Notes under the pieces: model-generated
What the model was told of the DNA's origin: nothing
What the model saw: the letters and a program-made list of their open reading frames with translations, nothing else
Databases searched by the model: none
Assembly: GCA_030765065.1 (NCBI GenBank)
Contig: CM060975.1
Location: 195,901,507 to 195,965,506, forward strand
DNA length: 64,000 nt
Reading direction: 5' to 3'
Source: Deroplatys truncata
Taxonomy: Eukaryota; Arthropoda; Insecta; Mantodea; Mantidae
Position numbers and translations under genes: made by a program
Shown here: piece after piece, positions 32,886-44,188 of the stretch
Layout of the letters: each line of letters begins with the position of its first letter
Numbering within the stretch: the first letter of the stretch is position 1

Positions 32886-34330
32886 TCACACTCTTTCAAG
32901 TCCCATTTCCTCATGCAAACAGTCACAATCCTCAGGAACAAAATGGTCAGATGCTGCATCGAAATTTTGAGCTACTTTATACATCTGTAAACTATCAATC
33001 TCTCTCCAGTTATCACCAAATGTTTCTTTCAGAAGATTATCTACGTCTGTATTCTTTGCATCTGATAAAGCTCTCATTTTGTCAACCACAGGAGGTTCAA
33101 ACACCTGCTCCATGTTTGTCCCTCGTTTTAGTAAACATTTTTGATGGGTCATCACACCTAAACATTGGTTCTATCTTTACTCTGATGAGGGTCTTCCCAT
33201 TTATTGCACTTTTCTTCAAAATTACCCTTTTCATGTCCTTTATTCCATCCAATTTCCTGAATTGTTTTGTGAGTATTTTGTAATCCCTAATGGCCCAATC
33301 GTTTCCAAGTGATCTTACTTTTCCAGATTTGTAAACTTCTCTATATTCTCCAGGAGTGAGGATGTCGGAGGATTTCCGGAGAGTCTTCTCTACAGCTCCA
33401 AACAAGCGATCTGTGGGTAAATAAGAACGCCCTCTCACGGGAAAGACTACTATAATATTTCTGAGGTGGGATGGTGCTTTCTTTTGGAGCCAAAAAAACA
33501 AGAGCATGAATTACGTGCATGTTTTTATTCTGCCCTCCGCAGGCACCAGCGAAAAGCCCAATAGTGGTCACCTAATCCTCAAAATGGACTTCCTCCAAGT
33601 AAGAAATTACACCCGATGCCACCTTCAGTCTCATTCCAGGTAAAGAATGTTGCATTCTTTGTTGCTGATGTAAGTGACACACAGCGTACAAAACGATATT
33701 TGACGGGAGTAGTAAGCTTCGACAATTGATAATTTTGGAAGGGGCTATTCCTGCTGTAAATCAAAGCAGAAACTTCTTGTGTCAGCATAATGCTCCCTCA
33801 TTAATTTGTGGAATGTTTTAGAACGATGTTTATGTGCTCCCAGGTAATATGCTCCCAGGTAAGCCATTCTTTCTTTCAATATCTGTTTCACACTTAATTT
33901 GAAATGTCATACGAGCACAGTAACTGCTAGTGTCAGTAGCAGGTGACCCAAAACCAATGTTAAATTTTGTGCGAAAAATGTTCTGGAAAACCACCTTTTG
34001 ACCATAAGCTGGGCAGAAACACTCGCATTGTACATCCTGAATAATTTATTGATGCTTAAGTCAGCTGATAAATAAAGCCTTTGACTTTTGTTTCTACTAT
34101 AATGTGATTCTTTTGCCCTTAGTTTTGAGATAAACTCACACATACTCTTCTTTTCTTGGCAGTAAACAGAGTATTTTTCCTATTCCCTCTTTTCCTCTCT
34201 TTAATGCTGGCCACCCTTCACAGCCTTTGCTGTGCTATTAAGCCTGTTTTGACTTACCCCAAATAAATGTTGGAAAATGTTTGAGCAGACTGGTTGGGTT
34301 TGGTCACCTGTTTTCAACTGAAAGGGGATA
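32886..34330 (-). pseudogene. DUF7869-type protein gene, frameshifted
   Basis: Read 34330 to 32886 on the minus strand, fragments occur in family order: LFGVSQNRLNSTAKAV, CEFISKLRAKESHYSRNKSQ, RLYLSADLSINKLFRMYN, HKHRSKTFHKLMREHYADTR, SFCFDLQQ, TFFTWNETEGGIG, ACGGQNKNMHVI, FPVRGRSYLPTDRLFG and LGNDWAIRDYK. ESHYSR...LYL, HK-x-x-A/S-K-x-F, T-W-x-E-x-x-x-G, C/A-GGQNKN and FPVRGHS-x-LP-D-R-x-FG define a DUF7869-containing protein family of metazoans whose role is unknown to me. It is often multicopy, so a transposon link is likely but inferred. Stops and frameshifts break the frame at about 34143, 33860, 33780, 33575 and 33340. A 15-bp tandem repeat (TGCTCCCAGGTAAT) at 33834-33862 is a local duplication in the coding region. 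Confidence 0.7.
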
Positions 34331-34417
34331 ATAGCTACAACAAGGAAACATTCTCGAGTTGTTAAAGAATATGTTAAATAAATAAATGGGATGATTACAT
34401 AATAAAATTGAATTATG

Positions 34418-35055
34418 CTTTCTCCGTCACCTATCTATTAGGTAGAAAAAGCATTGCATTCCACAAAATACTTGGTTATCGTTATTTCACCATAAATACA
34501 TGCTTTGAGGCCCTCTGAATTAAAAGAAGAAAGATAAAAAAGGATTTGCAGAAAAAGGTCCGTGTGTATGTTGTGTCCCTGTGAAAGCATAGCCCAAAAA
34601 AGAAATGTCCGATAAATACCAAACTTCTTATTTAGCTTCAGCCTCTTCCAAGGAGGCGACACGAAGAATTTCAAGAAAATTTCTCCACACCAAAGCATCC
34701 TTTACATGAAATATTTTTAGAAATGTTTGATTTTCTCAAAAATGGCCCAAACGATTTTGATTAAAATACCATATGTTATAAGATATTTACATGAGAAATA
34801 AAATGTATACCCTGAATTTTCTGGGAACAGGCTGTGAAGTCCTCTTTAATCAGTAGGAATGTTATATAACTTTGTATAATTGGTAAACTATAAGAGATAA
34901 CAATAACATCCTGCACAAAAGATGTACAGCGCTTTAAAACACACAATTTATTCCAAATAACTGGTTTTGGCATTAGTTATTTCCGATATATATATATATA
35001 TAATATATACATATATACCATATTGTTATTGGTTTGAATTTTTCAATACTTCGCC
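34418..35055 (-). mobile_element. family X copy (older), end missing
   Basis: GCTTTCTCCGTCACCTATC start, family interior through CACACAATTTATTCCAAATA, then a TA microsatellite (34987-35003) and the next copy. Confidence 0.8.
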
Positions 35056-35061
35056 ATTTTT

Positions 35062-36131
35062 ACTTATTCTACTACGTACTTACGAGGAAGTACTGTATTC
35101 CAAAAACATACTATATCGAGATTTCACTGGAAGTACTTGCTTTGAGGCCTCCCATTACAGCATTTTTAGAAAAAGATCCGCGCGCGCGCGCGTGTGTGTG
35201 TGTGAGAGAGAGAGAGAGAAACAAATTAACTCATAAACGAAAAGTGGCCTAAATACCAAATTTGGTATTTAAGTTCAGTATTTTCCAAAGATGCGACACG
35301 AAGATGTTCATGAAAATCCACCCTACCCAAGCTATCCTATACATGGAACCTTTCGAATGCTTTTATTTTCTAAAAAATAGCTCCAACGATTTTTATTAAA
35401 ATACCTGAAATTAGAAATAAAAAGTATATCTTGAATTTTCTAGGAAAAACTGTGAAGTCCACTTCATTCGGAAGACATTTTGTATAATCTGGTATAACTG
35501 GTAAACGTTAATCGATAGATGAAAGTGCAGATCTCATTAAAACACACAATTTATTTCAAATAACTCTTTTTGTGGAATCAGCCATTTTCGAGATTAATGA
35601 TCCGAATGGTTCAATATTTTGTCATTCAAGTCCTTTCGGTATTCAGTTTTTTCTCGCGATTTCATGCAAGCATGGAATTTTAAGGCCAGTACATAGTGTC
35701 CAGTTCTTAAACCTTTTACTATCACCATCCCCTTTATATTTGCAACGAAATATGTGATGCAGCTATTTTCGGAAGGTTTTCTCTCGATTAAAACGAAGAT
35801 AGGAAAATAAACTTTCGTAAGAATAATTTGTATACCCACTACTAAGCGCTAGGGTGTATTTTTTTTCTTTTTATTTATGGACGCTCTTTAACTGCTGTGG
35901 CCCTTAGCGTCTCATTCTATATTGGGCGTGAAAGAGCGGTAATTTTGCTCAGATGCCACTTTATCAGGCTCTTTTACGTGCCGTAAATCTGCGACACGGG
36001 ACCACCGGCTTTACTTCCCTTTCGAAGGAAGTCATGCTAAGGATATTTACGCCCGAAAAAATCCATCGCCCTCCGACACGGAGAACGACCGCTAGGGGGT
36101 AGAGAAAATCATGTGAATGTAGCCTATCAGA
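35062..36131 (-). mobile_element. family X copy (older) split by a SINE
   Basis: ACTTATTCTACTACGTACTT start and TAGAGAAAATCATGTGAATG then CCTATCAGA end. It contains a CG/TG/GA microsatellite at 35179-35220. The SINE at 35855-36089 interrupts it 40 bp before its end. Confidence 0.88.
35855..36089 (-). mobile_element. tRNA-derived SINE (family B, copy 2) with target duplication
   Basis: The body is the reverse complement of the 19664-19946 copy (CGACACGGGACCACCGGC, TTACTTCCCTTTCGAAGG, GACGCTCTTTAACTGC). Target duplication CGCTAGGG is at 35847-35854 and 36090-36097. The AT-rich tail is at the 35855 side. The tRNA-like head is truncated. Confidence 0.9.
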
Positions 36132-36252
36132 TGTATAATACTATATTTTTAGGAGCTTTCCTAATCATCCTGTTCCATTTCAGATTTTCTCGAAATCATC
36201 TCAAAGAGTAGTACGTTTTGAAAATAGTTATAATTTAGTACAATCCTGACCG

Positions 36253-36640
36253 AGTGAAATGGCTCCGCAGTAACAAGTGAGGCTAGCATTCGGCGGGTCC
36301 CGGAAACCTTTCGGACGAGGCACTCTGACTTTGGGTTTTTTCGTGGTTTTCCCAGGTCGATAGGCGACTGCTGGAGTGCATCACGAATTTCCTGTCCCCA
36401 TTATTTCCTTTGATCTGCATATCAGGCCAGGCGATGGCGATTGGTGCATTTGCGTTATGTAAACAACTCTTCCTAGCGCTTGGATGGTTGGCCGGTGTCC
36501 CTTTTCTTGGGGGCTCGTTCGTCTCGGGACCCCCGAGCCGAAGATGGGATTGGATTGATATAATTATGGAATCATTAGGGATTCTGTCCGGATTTCCCCT
36601 TCATTCCGTCCTATAGGGAAAGCAAGCTACTGGAAATCAG
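36253..36640 (+). mobile_element. tRNA-derived SINE (family A), diverged copy
   Basis: CCGAGTGAAATGGCTCCGCA is the tRNA-like head, with B-box-like GGCGGGTCCCGG. The following CACTCTGACTTTGGG, TTTTTTCGTGGTTTTCCCAG and GCGACTGCTGGAGTG core is shared with copies at 38435, 49030, 59440 and 60660. The 3' limit is uncertain. Confidence 0.7.
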
Positions 36641-37035
36641 CAAAATCCAATGGTGATAATATTTCCGCCACTATAGCGTTCTCTGGTTACTTTTGGTGAG
36701 ATTCTGTTTGTTCAGTACCAGAAACTGCTCCTAAAATAAGCGCATGATAAAGATATGGCCGTAGTTGTTTACTACAGCTGTTATGTTGGCGATACAGGCA
36801 TTATCTTGTAGGACGTCAACTGTTTAGTTTAAAGCAAACAATCCTTGGTTGGATAGAGGGCGTTGTGTACCACGTGAGCGTTTGTTTGGAATGTTTTGGT
36901 GCTTACATAGGTGTTCCACAGTTTTAAAATGTTTTTACAGCACAATTACCCATTAAGCACAATGCGATGTGATATTTAGCACTGAGAAGTGATTTAATCA
37001 ACTTGTGTTTTTTCAGAACAAGATTTTATTTACTG
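36641..37035. other. no recognised feature
   Basis: Likely upstream sequence of the non-LTR remnant that follows, but no RT motif is readable. Confidence 0.4.
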
Positions 37036-37039
37036 TCTG

Positions 37040-37700
37040 ACTTGAAGCTATTAAGCCCCATTGTAAAGTTGTCACTCCTTTGGATGAATATGCTACTGTT
37101 TTTGAAACAGAAATTTATGCTGTTATGCAATGCATACATGAAAACATGAGGAGAGCTTACACTGGTAAACAGATCCTTATCTTCTCAGAAAGCTGCACTT
37201 AAAGCACTAAGTAGTCATAAGGTAACATCAGGACTGGTTTTAAACTGCCTAAACATGCTCACAAGCTTGGCAGAACAGAATGGAATTCAACTCATCTGGG
37301 TGCCGGGTCATAGTGGCATAGAGGGAAATGAAAGAGCTGAACTTGCAAGGCAAGGAGCAGCTTCACTATTGGACCAAAGCCGGCTCTAGGAACATCGTGA
37401 TGTTTAGTAAAAGAGGCTATTAAGAGCTGGGCCAAAGTAGAAATCATAAAACCTGGCTTTAAACTCCAGGAAACAAACATGGTAAACTATTTATTAGAAA
37501 ACCACGTAAGAAAAGAGCTGAAAGCTTACTTAAAGGTAACAGACTTCAGTTGAAACAATTATTGTATTTCTCACAAGACATGCTCTTGTGAAAAAAAACT
37601 TAACACAATAAGAGTGTTTTAGGGTAACCTATATTGCAGATTTTGCAAGAAAGAAACTGAAACAGCGTAGCACATTATATCTCCTATGAGGCCATGGCTT
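37040..37700 (+). pseudogene. RNase H domain and tail of a non-LTR retrotransposon
   Basis: One frame reads VFETEIYAVMQCIHEN and KQILIFSES. After a frame change it continues SQKAALKALSSHKV and then QLIWVPGHSGIEGNERAELA and RQGAA before a stop. E-x-x-A, S-D-S-x-A-A-x-x-A-L (the Asp replaced here) and WVPGH-x-G-I-x-GNE-x-A-D are the RNase H type I motifs of I/R1/LOA-like and some Jockey elements. About 230 bp downstream RFCKKETETA, a stop and HIIS represent the cysteine/histidine tail. The copy is 5' truncated, with several frame changes. Confidence 0.78.
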
Positions 37701-37929
37701 TAAATGGCTAATGAATTGGCTTCAAAAGGATGCAGATAGCACAATAAGCCTAAGACTGTGAACTGCGTCGGGAGCAATGGCGGAAATATTTATCGAAAAC
37801 GACAAGACAAGGTTGGCAGTTCTTTAAGTTTAGTGTTAAGACAGCCACTTTGAATTCTTGGGAACTGCCATTGTTTCCCATAATTCAGGGATTACGTAAA
37901 TCACAATGGCCCACGTGTCTTGCTAAGTT

Positions 37930-38435
37930 CCGTGACTGGGAGATCCCTAGAGGTAGAGGTGATTTAACGGAGGAAGACAACTCGCGCGCTGCGACCTGCA
38001 CAGATCTATTGGGGCTACCACCTCCCAGGAGGAAGGGATGAGGTGGAGGAACTACAGGGGGCTACAGACCATAGAGATGCACGGAAATCCCTAACATTTC
38101 CAAGTTCGTAGACCCGTCCCTTTGCTGGAGCCGCTGAGAAATAGCGAAGAACGACCCACAATCAAGCAGTCCTTTCCATTGAGCATGCATCCGCGCCATC
38201 TGTCCGGCATCGTCATATGCCACGAAAGGTAGAAGCACACCTGAAAGGTAAGAAGGAAATGATGGAAAGCAAATCATGGTAGAGTCGTAACCGCTCCAGC
38301 ATTTGCCTGCCGACCCCGGGGAAAGCACGAAAAGCACATGGTTCAGAGTGGGCAGTCGCCGGAAAACGAACCCAGGATCTCCCGAATGCGAGTCGCAAAC
38401 GTTACCCGGCGCCACCTCGCTCGTTTGGGGAACTC
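37930..38435 (-). mobile_element. tRNA-derived SINE (family A), minus-strand copy
   Basis: The minus-strand head CGAGGTGGCGCCGGGTAACG with B box TCCTGGGTTCGTTTTCCGG is at 38430-38345, followed by CCACTCTGAACCATG and GCAAATGCTGGAGCGGT. The body continues to about 37930, including a CCTCATCCCTTCCTCC segment also present in the 58860-59440 copy. Confidence 0.72.
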
Positions 38436-38519
38436 CTACGTCTAAATCCTCGCACGACCTGAAATCCTTGGGTGCGTTATTTAGACTTAAAGGGGCCGCA
38501 GCTGCGACTGACCTTTCGG

Positions 38520-38750
38520 CTGCTCGTCTTCCTTCCAGGTGTGGCTCTAGTTTCCGAGGTCGCGGGTTCAAACCCGCCGGAGGGCGATGGATTTTTTCGG
38601 GCCTAAAATCTTTAGCATGGCTTCCTTCGGAAGGGAAGTAAAGCCGATGGTCCCGTGTCGTAGATTTACGGTACGTAAAAGAACTCAAGCTTGATAAAGA
38701 AAGCTCTGAGCAAAATTATCGGTATTTCACGCCCAATATACTGTTAAGCT
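38520..38750 (+). mobile_element. tRNA-derived SINE (family B, copy 3)
   Basis: The head contains GGTGTGGCTCTAGTTTCCGA and a perfect B box CGCGGGTTCAAACCCGCCGG. The body has TTTAGCATGGCTTCCTTCGG, GATGGTCCCGTGTCGTAG and TTCACGCCCAATATA. It lies head-to-head with the family A copy that ends at 38435. Confidence 0.85.
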
Positions 38751-39937
38751 GTACTTCCCACTCTATCTATATATCTTTCCTAAATTACTAACAGCTTCTT
38801 CACACGCTCTGCCATTAAAGTTCACCCCTGACGATGTAACATGTGAAAATCTCGGGACTCTGTCTATTTATGCACCCTGCAGACGACACTATTTTTCCCC
38901 TAACTATTTTAAAGCGCTAAGGTGATTGGGTGATCATCTTAGCGTCGTATGAGAACATTTGCCCTCATATCTTTCCTTAAGATGCGTCTGGACTTTCCAT
39001 TTCTGTCCAAGCCTCACCCTTATTCTTTCTAACATCTCTCTCTCCCTCTCTCTAGCCTCTCTGCAAGTCATGTTTAGCCTAGGCCCTGTGCTTTATGCTA
39101 CCCCAGAGACGTGTCCGCCTGGTACCGCTTGGCGTCATGTAACTGACCCTCACCTTCACGACTAGCTAGCCTCCATTACATTTAACATACACAGAGATAC
39201 ACTTTTATAACATTTACAGTGATGTACCATTGTTCCCGCTACACAGCATAACTTAGGTTACTAAAAACAAGGGCGGCTGATTACAACGTTCTAACTTGAG
39301 TCACTAGATTTATAACCAGGGAAATCACCAGACAACCTATTTACATAAGAGGCACTATTTTGGTCTACTGCTAGTATTAGGAGTCATCGCCATATTATAA
39401 ATACTACCTTGTAATATTCCTTTCTTCGGTGCAAATGTTTATCATCACCTTCCTTCTCCGTCATAATCGCTGATTACTTGTAAGTATAACCTGGATGCAT
39501 CTTGTGCGTTTAATTAAGCGCTGAAGCGTGCTATGGGCATAAATTATATAATAGGCGTATGTTATTAAATGTTACATATACTATGAATAGTTGTACTGTA
39601 ATATTATGTACGTTTTAATATGATTTCGGCGCATTTACCTAAACCAAACAATTAAACCCTACAAAAACAGACAATGCTTACAAAAAATTTGCAAAAACAA
39701 TTTAAATTTCCAATAAACTGTTGTATATATGGCCGGTAGCACTTGCGGAGTTTCCCAACAGGTGCCACTTCCTGTGTCTTGCTGAACTGGCTTCATCTTA
39801 TTCTTAGAACTGCAGAGCTGCTAACGCATAACTAACAAACTCCTCTATGCATAACAAACCACGCCATCCTTTCGCGAATAACGAATACTTCTTGCATTCT
39901 TTATCTTCGCTCGCGTGCGTTCCTTAGCGATTATAAG
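38751..39937. other. no recognised feature
   Basis: Unassigned, with a CT-rich stretch at about 39033-39057. A 68-codon frame at 38959-39165 has no recognisable domain. Confidence 0.4.
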
Positions 39938-40172
39938 CAGGTGAGTCAGCTGCCCCTAGGTATTCGTATCTATGCAACCCACAGTTTATACTCTAACGTG
40001 AAAACATTGACCCTTTTTCAAACAAACTGTTATTGTAGCTCTGCCATTCTATTCGGTACTATACGTAATTAGCATTAATGATTAAAGGCCTGAATGAGAG
40101 CCAAAGAGCTGCGAAAGCCTTAAAAAAAACGGCGTTTCATGTATATAATGCTTGCAAGGAGATAGAGGAATG

Positions 40173-40248
40173 TGGGTTCTGGCCGAGTGGTTTAGCTGCC
40201 GAAATGTGGGGAAGCAAAGGTGAGGTTCGAATCTGATACAAACATCAA
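40173..40248 (+). other. tRNA-like sequence (pseudo-tRNA or SINE head)
   Basis: GGTTCTGGCCGAGTGGTTTA has an A box of Ser/Leu tRNA type and GGTGAGGTTCGAATCTG a B box. The acceptor stem does not pair, so I do not call a functional tRNA. Confidence 0.4.
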
Positions 40249-40592
40249 ATTGTTTTGGTTCTTTTCTCCCTCCTTGTGTTTATTTGTTGTATTTTAGTGT
40301 ACTAATTTATTTATTTCTGTTACTTGCTCTCCTGTGAGCCAAAGACATAAGAATTATAATCAGATAATTGTGCATCATGTTTACCCTAATAATCTGTACC
40401 GTATCTGGTGTTGTAAACCGTGTTACGTAGTTAGCTTTCATTCTTTTGAGCGCATATTGACGATATTAAATCTAACATTTTTTGTTTCATGTTTAAACCC
40501 TATGTTTAATTTTTTCTATTGACAAAGGAGTTGTAAATGTGCTAAGTTCACGGATAAACAGAATAATAAATTGTTAAAGAGCGTGGATTTCA

Positions 40593-41649
40593 TCAAGGAA
40601 GTAAATGTTCAAAATGACGACCCCCTTCATCAATGCACATTTGTGTGCGTTTCCAAAGAGACCTTTTTGTATGCTGTAACATGCGCGGTGTAATCTGGCT
40701 AAATTCTTCACGTATGACTTCCCGTAGATGATTTGGGTTTTGCGGCTCTTGAGCATAGACACGTTCATTTAAATTACCCCACAGAAAGAAATCCAGTGGG
40801 GTGACATCAGGCGATCTAGGTGACCATGCGATTGGTCCCCCTCGGCCAATCCATTTTTGTGGGTATGTTCTATGTAAGCGATTCCATACAATCAATGACC
40901 AGTGTGGTGGAGCTCCATCCTGCTGGAACCTCATTCCTGTCCGTTTCTAGTGGACATATTCTAGGAGGAATAGCAATTCTTCTTGCAGAAATGCAAGGTA
41001 CCGTGGTCCTGTGAGGTTGCCTTAAAAAAAGTACGGTCCAATTAGCTGGTCTCCTAATATTCCGCACCAGACATTGATGCTCCACTGTACCTGGAATGCA
41101 GCTTCTCTCGTCCAGTGAGGATTGTCTATACTCCAGTAGTGCACACTATGGCGGTTAACAGTTCCGTTATTGTGGAATGTGACTTTATCACTGAAGAGAA
41201 CACTTTCTAAAAACTCTGCATCCATTTGCGCTCGCTGCTGTAGCCATTATGCATATATCACTCGCGCTTGAAAGTCGCGTCCGTGGAGAGCCTGTGTAAT
41301 TGTAGGTGGTACGGATGATATTTATTACGATGCAATGTGCGCATCACTGAGGACTGACTTATGTACAGATCTTCTGTTATGGCTCTTGAACTGGTATGTG
41401 GATTGTTTTCTGTTGCGTTTCGCACAGCTTCTTCATTGCCTCTAGAGGTTACTGGAGCATCGCGAGTAGGCGGTGCTCTTCCAAATGATCCTGTTTCACG
41501 AAGGCGTCTTTCAACCTTTTGAAAAGTATCTGTAGTAGGCGCCCTCCTTCCTGGAAACTGTTATTCATACAGGGCTTTGCTGACAGTGCATTACACCTTG
41601 TTTCTCCATAGATTAACAGAATGTCAACATACTCGGCGTTTGTATACAT
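40593..41649 (-). pseudogene. DUF4817-type DDE transposase, frameshifted
   Basis: This IS630/Tc1/mariner-like transposase would cut and paste its element. The ATG at 41649 begins MYTNAEYVDILLIYGETRCN, the DUF4817 helix-turn-helix start. Further pieces are MDAEFLESVLFSDKVTFHN (first catalytic Asp, FSD), HYWSIDNPHWTREAAFQ, WSINVWCGILGDQLIGPYFF, RFQQDGAPPHW (second Asp), SPRSPDVTPLDFFLWGN (third acidic block) and a C-terminus EGGRHFEHLLP at 40593. Frame changes occur near 41560, 41240, 41030 and 40930. FSDK for the usual FSDE is a local change. A related element lies at 46891-48204 on the other strand. Confidence 0.85.
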
Positions 41650-42654
41650 TATGACAGCAGCCGTGTCTCGTAGAAAGGTTTCAGATACTGAGTAGACAAT
41701 GGAGAGAGACTTCTTTATTCACGCCAAGCATTGACGCAGGCGCAAATAGCTAAAGTCACTTTGCATGTGGGAAGTGTTTTAAATTTGGTTGAGTGGGTCA
41801 GAATAAAACACCTACTACGAAATACAAATTATCCACCTGCCAGTGGAAAACATGGCGATTATTCTATTTTGTACACACTTATAATTATATTAAAATATTA
41901 TTTATATCATAATATCAAATTATATGCCCAAAGAGATAAAACAAAAGGTAATAAAATGTTTGAACTTAACCCGAAGTAAAGTGACATAGTGTTAAAGCAA
42001 CCATGATAATACCATTCGGCCAATGCTACCTTGTGAACTGAGGTTCCTATACGAATTAGTAATCGCAGAACTAGATCCCACCTCGAATCTTTACACGCTT
42101 TTTGCAGCGTCATACAGTGTTTTGAGCTCGGTTTGGTAGTTTTAATTCAAACAAATAAACCGCATCAGTCATTACAATTACTGTATGATCTGAAATACGC
42201 CATAGTTTGTGAAATAAGAGAAATTATCTACACAATACTTAGAATTTTTTGACAAGGTTGCACATTGACTAACGGCTTAAATCCAATTGGTCGCACTGCG
42301 TAGATCTGCCATTTTGTTTTCAAATGGTTTCTGTCAACCGATGCATGTGATAGGTTGTTCTTCAGGGGCGTTTTCAAAGGGGTGCATGGATGTATGCTAA
42401 AGAATAAAAGTTTGTAAAACTGGCTAAATGTGTTACTGCTGCTCCCAGTGTCAGGGTGGGATGTTTTTTGCATCGACATACATAACGATTCTATTCTGTC
42501 CCGTAAAACACTTATGCACTGAGTTATGTATCCCTCCTCTATAAAGTGTTATGCAAATCAGTCATTAGAAGGCATTCAAGAAAGGCGTAAGTAACATATG
42601 TCGCTTAGCACGTTGCATAAATTCAAAAATAAATATGCGCAGCTGACTCACCTG

Positions 42655-42905
42655 GTATATATGTATATAGGTTGATTAGCAACCAGTTGTTACACCAAAG
42701 CACGCGGGCGTACGATCCTTAACTCCTTAACAAGCAATTTTTGTTGGTATAATGCATTATCAATTTATGAACAATACACTGCCTTAGCATTTATGTGAAC
42801 GGGAAGCGAACAGTAAAAAGTACTATAAAATCCAAATATCGACTATATAGCGGATTGGCCTAATTACGATAGATTGGCAATTACCTATGTGCATGCGCAC
42901 TATCA
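42655..42905. other. no recognised feature
   Basis: Contains a TGCATGCGCA motif at about 42890, 20 bp before the candidate start codon at 42911. Confidence 0.35.
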
Positions 42906-42910
42906 ACAAA

Positions 42911-43021
42911 ATGGCGAAGTTAGTTGTGGTTAACCAAGAATTTTATTATAAAAGAAAGGATCCTTAAAAGGGTTCACAGGCTCAGGACGTGTCTACATCT
43001 ACTTCACAACAGAGTTCTAAG
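42911..43021 (+). pseudogene. possible first coding exon with a premature stop
   Basis: CAACAAAATGGCG is a good start context. The frame reads MAKLVVVNQEFYYKRKDP, a TAA, then KGSQAQDVSTSTSQQSSK and a possible donor AAG|GTAATC. The serine/threonine/glutamine-rich second half and basic first half are typical of N-termini of host or transposon proteins. The stop makes it a pseudogene if it is real. No downstream exon was recognised. Confidence 0.3.
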
Positions 43022-44188
43022 GTAATCTTACTAATCATTTTACGCTTTTTAACACTATTTAACGAGGCCATAGATGCAATAGTTTTTTCTGGTTAACAGG
43101 TAAGATAACAGCAAAGGTAAGATCTAATAGCCTCATAATCAAACCTAATAATAATTAATAATTAAACATTTTAATGCGCATATAATTAGCCTGCTTAATA
43201 TAACTATAATATTTTACTATGTATATATAGTCATAGTATAGTTAATATAATTAATATTATAATCAGTTGGTGCTTAATGGTCGGCGCGTAAAGCTTGAAC
43301 ACCTGCGAATTGAGAGGGTATTTGACAAAAAGGCATGTGTGCCAATTTGGTGGCAGGGGATTTGTAGGAATGGTCCCGGGTTCGATGTTAGCTCAGGTTC
43401 TTGCATAGATCTTGAATCTAGAGTGTGGTGCATAACACGATTGGTTCGTTTTTTTGCCCGTTTATTTTCCGTCACCTTTTATATCTGATTCCTAATGGAG
43501 CCTCGCCACAAACACGCATTTCTTTGGGCGCCGCATTTACTGTTGTACTTCAAACTACCGCGCCTACCCGCCGGTGACATCTATCTACCAATTTGCTTTG
43601 AACTGCAAACACATTTGTTCTTTAGAACGAACTCCAAGGAAATAGCAAAAGCAAGCGATTTTCAAAATTCTGTTTCTTTGTTTCGAATGTTTCTATCCCC
43701 GCTTATCACTATCACGCGATTTCTACTTTATTTCTTATTTATTGTCTACTTTAATTTCCACACGAACTCGTATGGCTGCGGCCATCAGAGCACTGACTTT
43801 CATTTCTACCCAGCTGTTTTTCAGGCGACCTAATGGTATATGAACAAAAGGTCTCCTGTCCTTACTCGGCTACAATGCGGAAATACCTACTCGGTTTGCT
43901 GCATGCTACTTTCCTGTCTCTCAACCCATATTCATCTTTACAAGTAATATTCATTTACCAGTTTTATTTAATAATATTGTTCCTACTGTTACTAATATTT
44001 ACTTTCATATCATTATGGCTATCATTTTATATTTCTAACTCACGGAACGCACTGTCTCAGAATATAAAAAACAAGGCGGCAACATAACGAATACTTTATA
44101 ACTAACCTTCCTAATAGGTGCGTATATGCGGAGGAGTTTCCGGTTATGAATGGAACCTAACAACCCGACTATCACGAAATTCTAAAAA
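43022..44188. other. no recognised feature
   Basis: Open frames at 43495-43833 and 43833-44087 lack recognisable domains and are hydrophobic by composition. A B-box-like GGTCCCGGGTTCGATG lies at 43373, without a convincing A box. Confidence 0.4.

Larger units (their letters stand above)
39938..42654 (-). mobile_element. candidate DUF4817-type DNA transposon
   Basis: CAGGTGAGTCAGCTGC at 39938-39953 is repeated exactly inverted at 42639-42654. A weaker match continues inward to TATGCAAC on both sides. The pair brackets the transposase pseudogene at 40593-41649. Ends beginning CAGG match those of the better-defined relative at 46891-48204. The flanking bases do not give a clean TA duplication, so boundaries are tentative. 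Confidence 0.45.

Noticed and set aside
38062-38688. 208-codon minus-strand open frame
   Set aside because: It runs through two SINEs (family A minus, family B plus). Its peptide is the translation of their tRNA-like heads and bodies.
40173-40248. Functional Ser/Leu tRNA
   Set aside because: A and B boxes exist, but acceptor and anticodon stems do not pair convincingly.
43340-43410. tRNA gene or SINE around GGTCCCGGGTTCGATG
   Set aside because: B-box-like only. No A box at the right distance and no body shared with another copy.
43495-44087. Two adjoining hydrophobic frames as a membrane protein gene
   Set aside because: T-rich composition explains the hydrophobicity. There is no start context, domain or splice signal.
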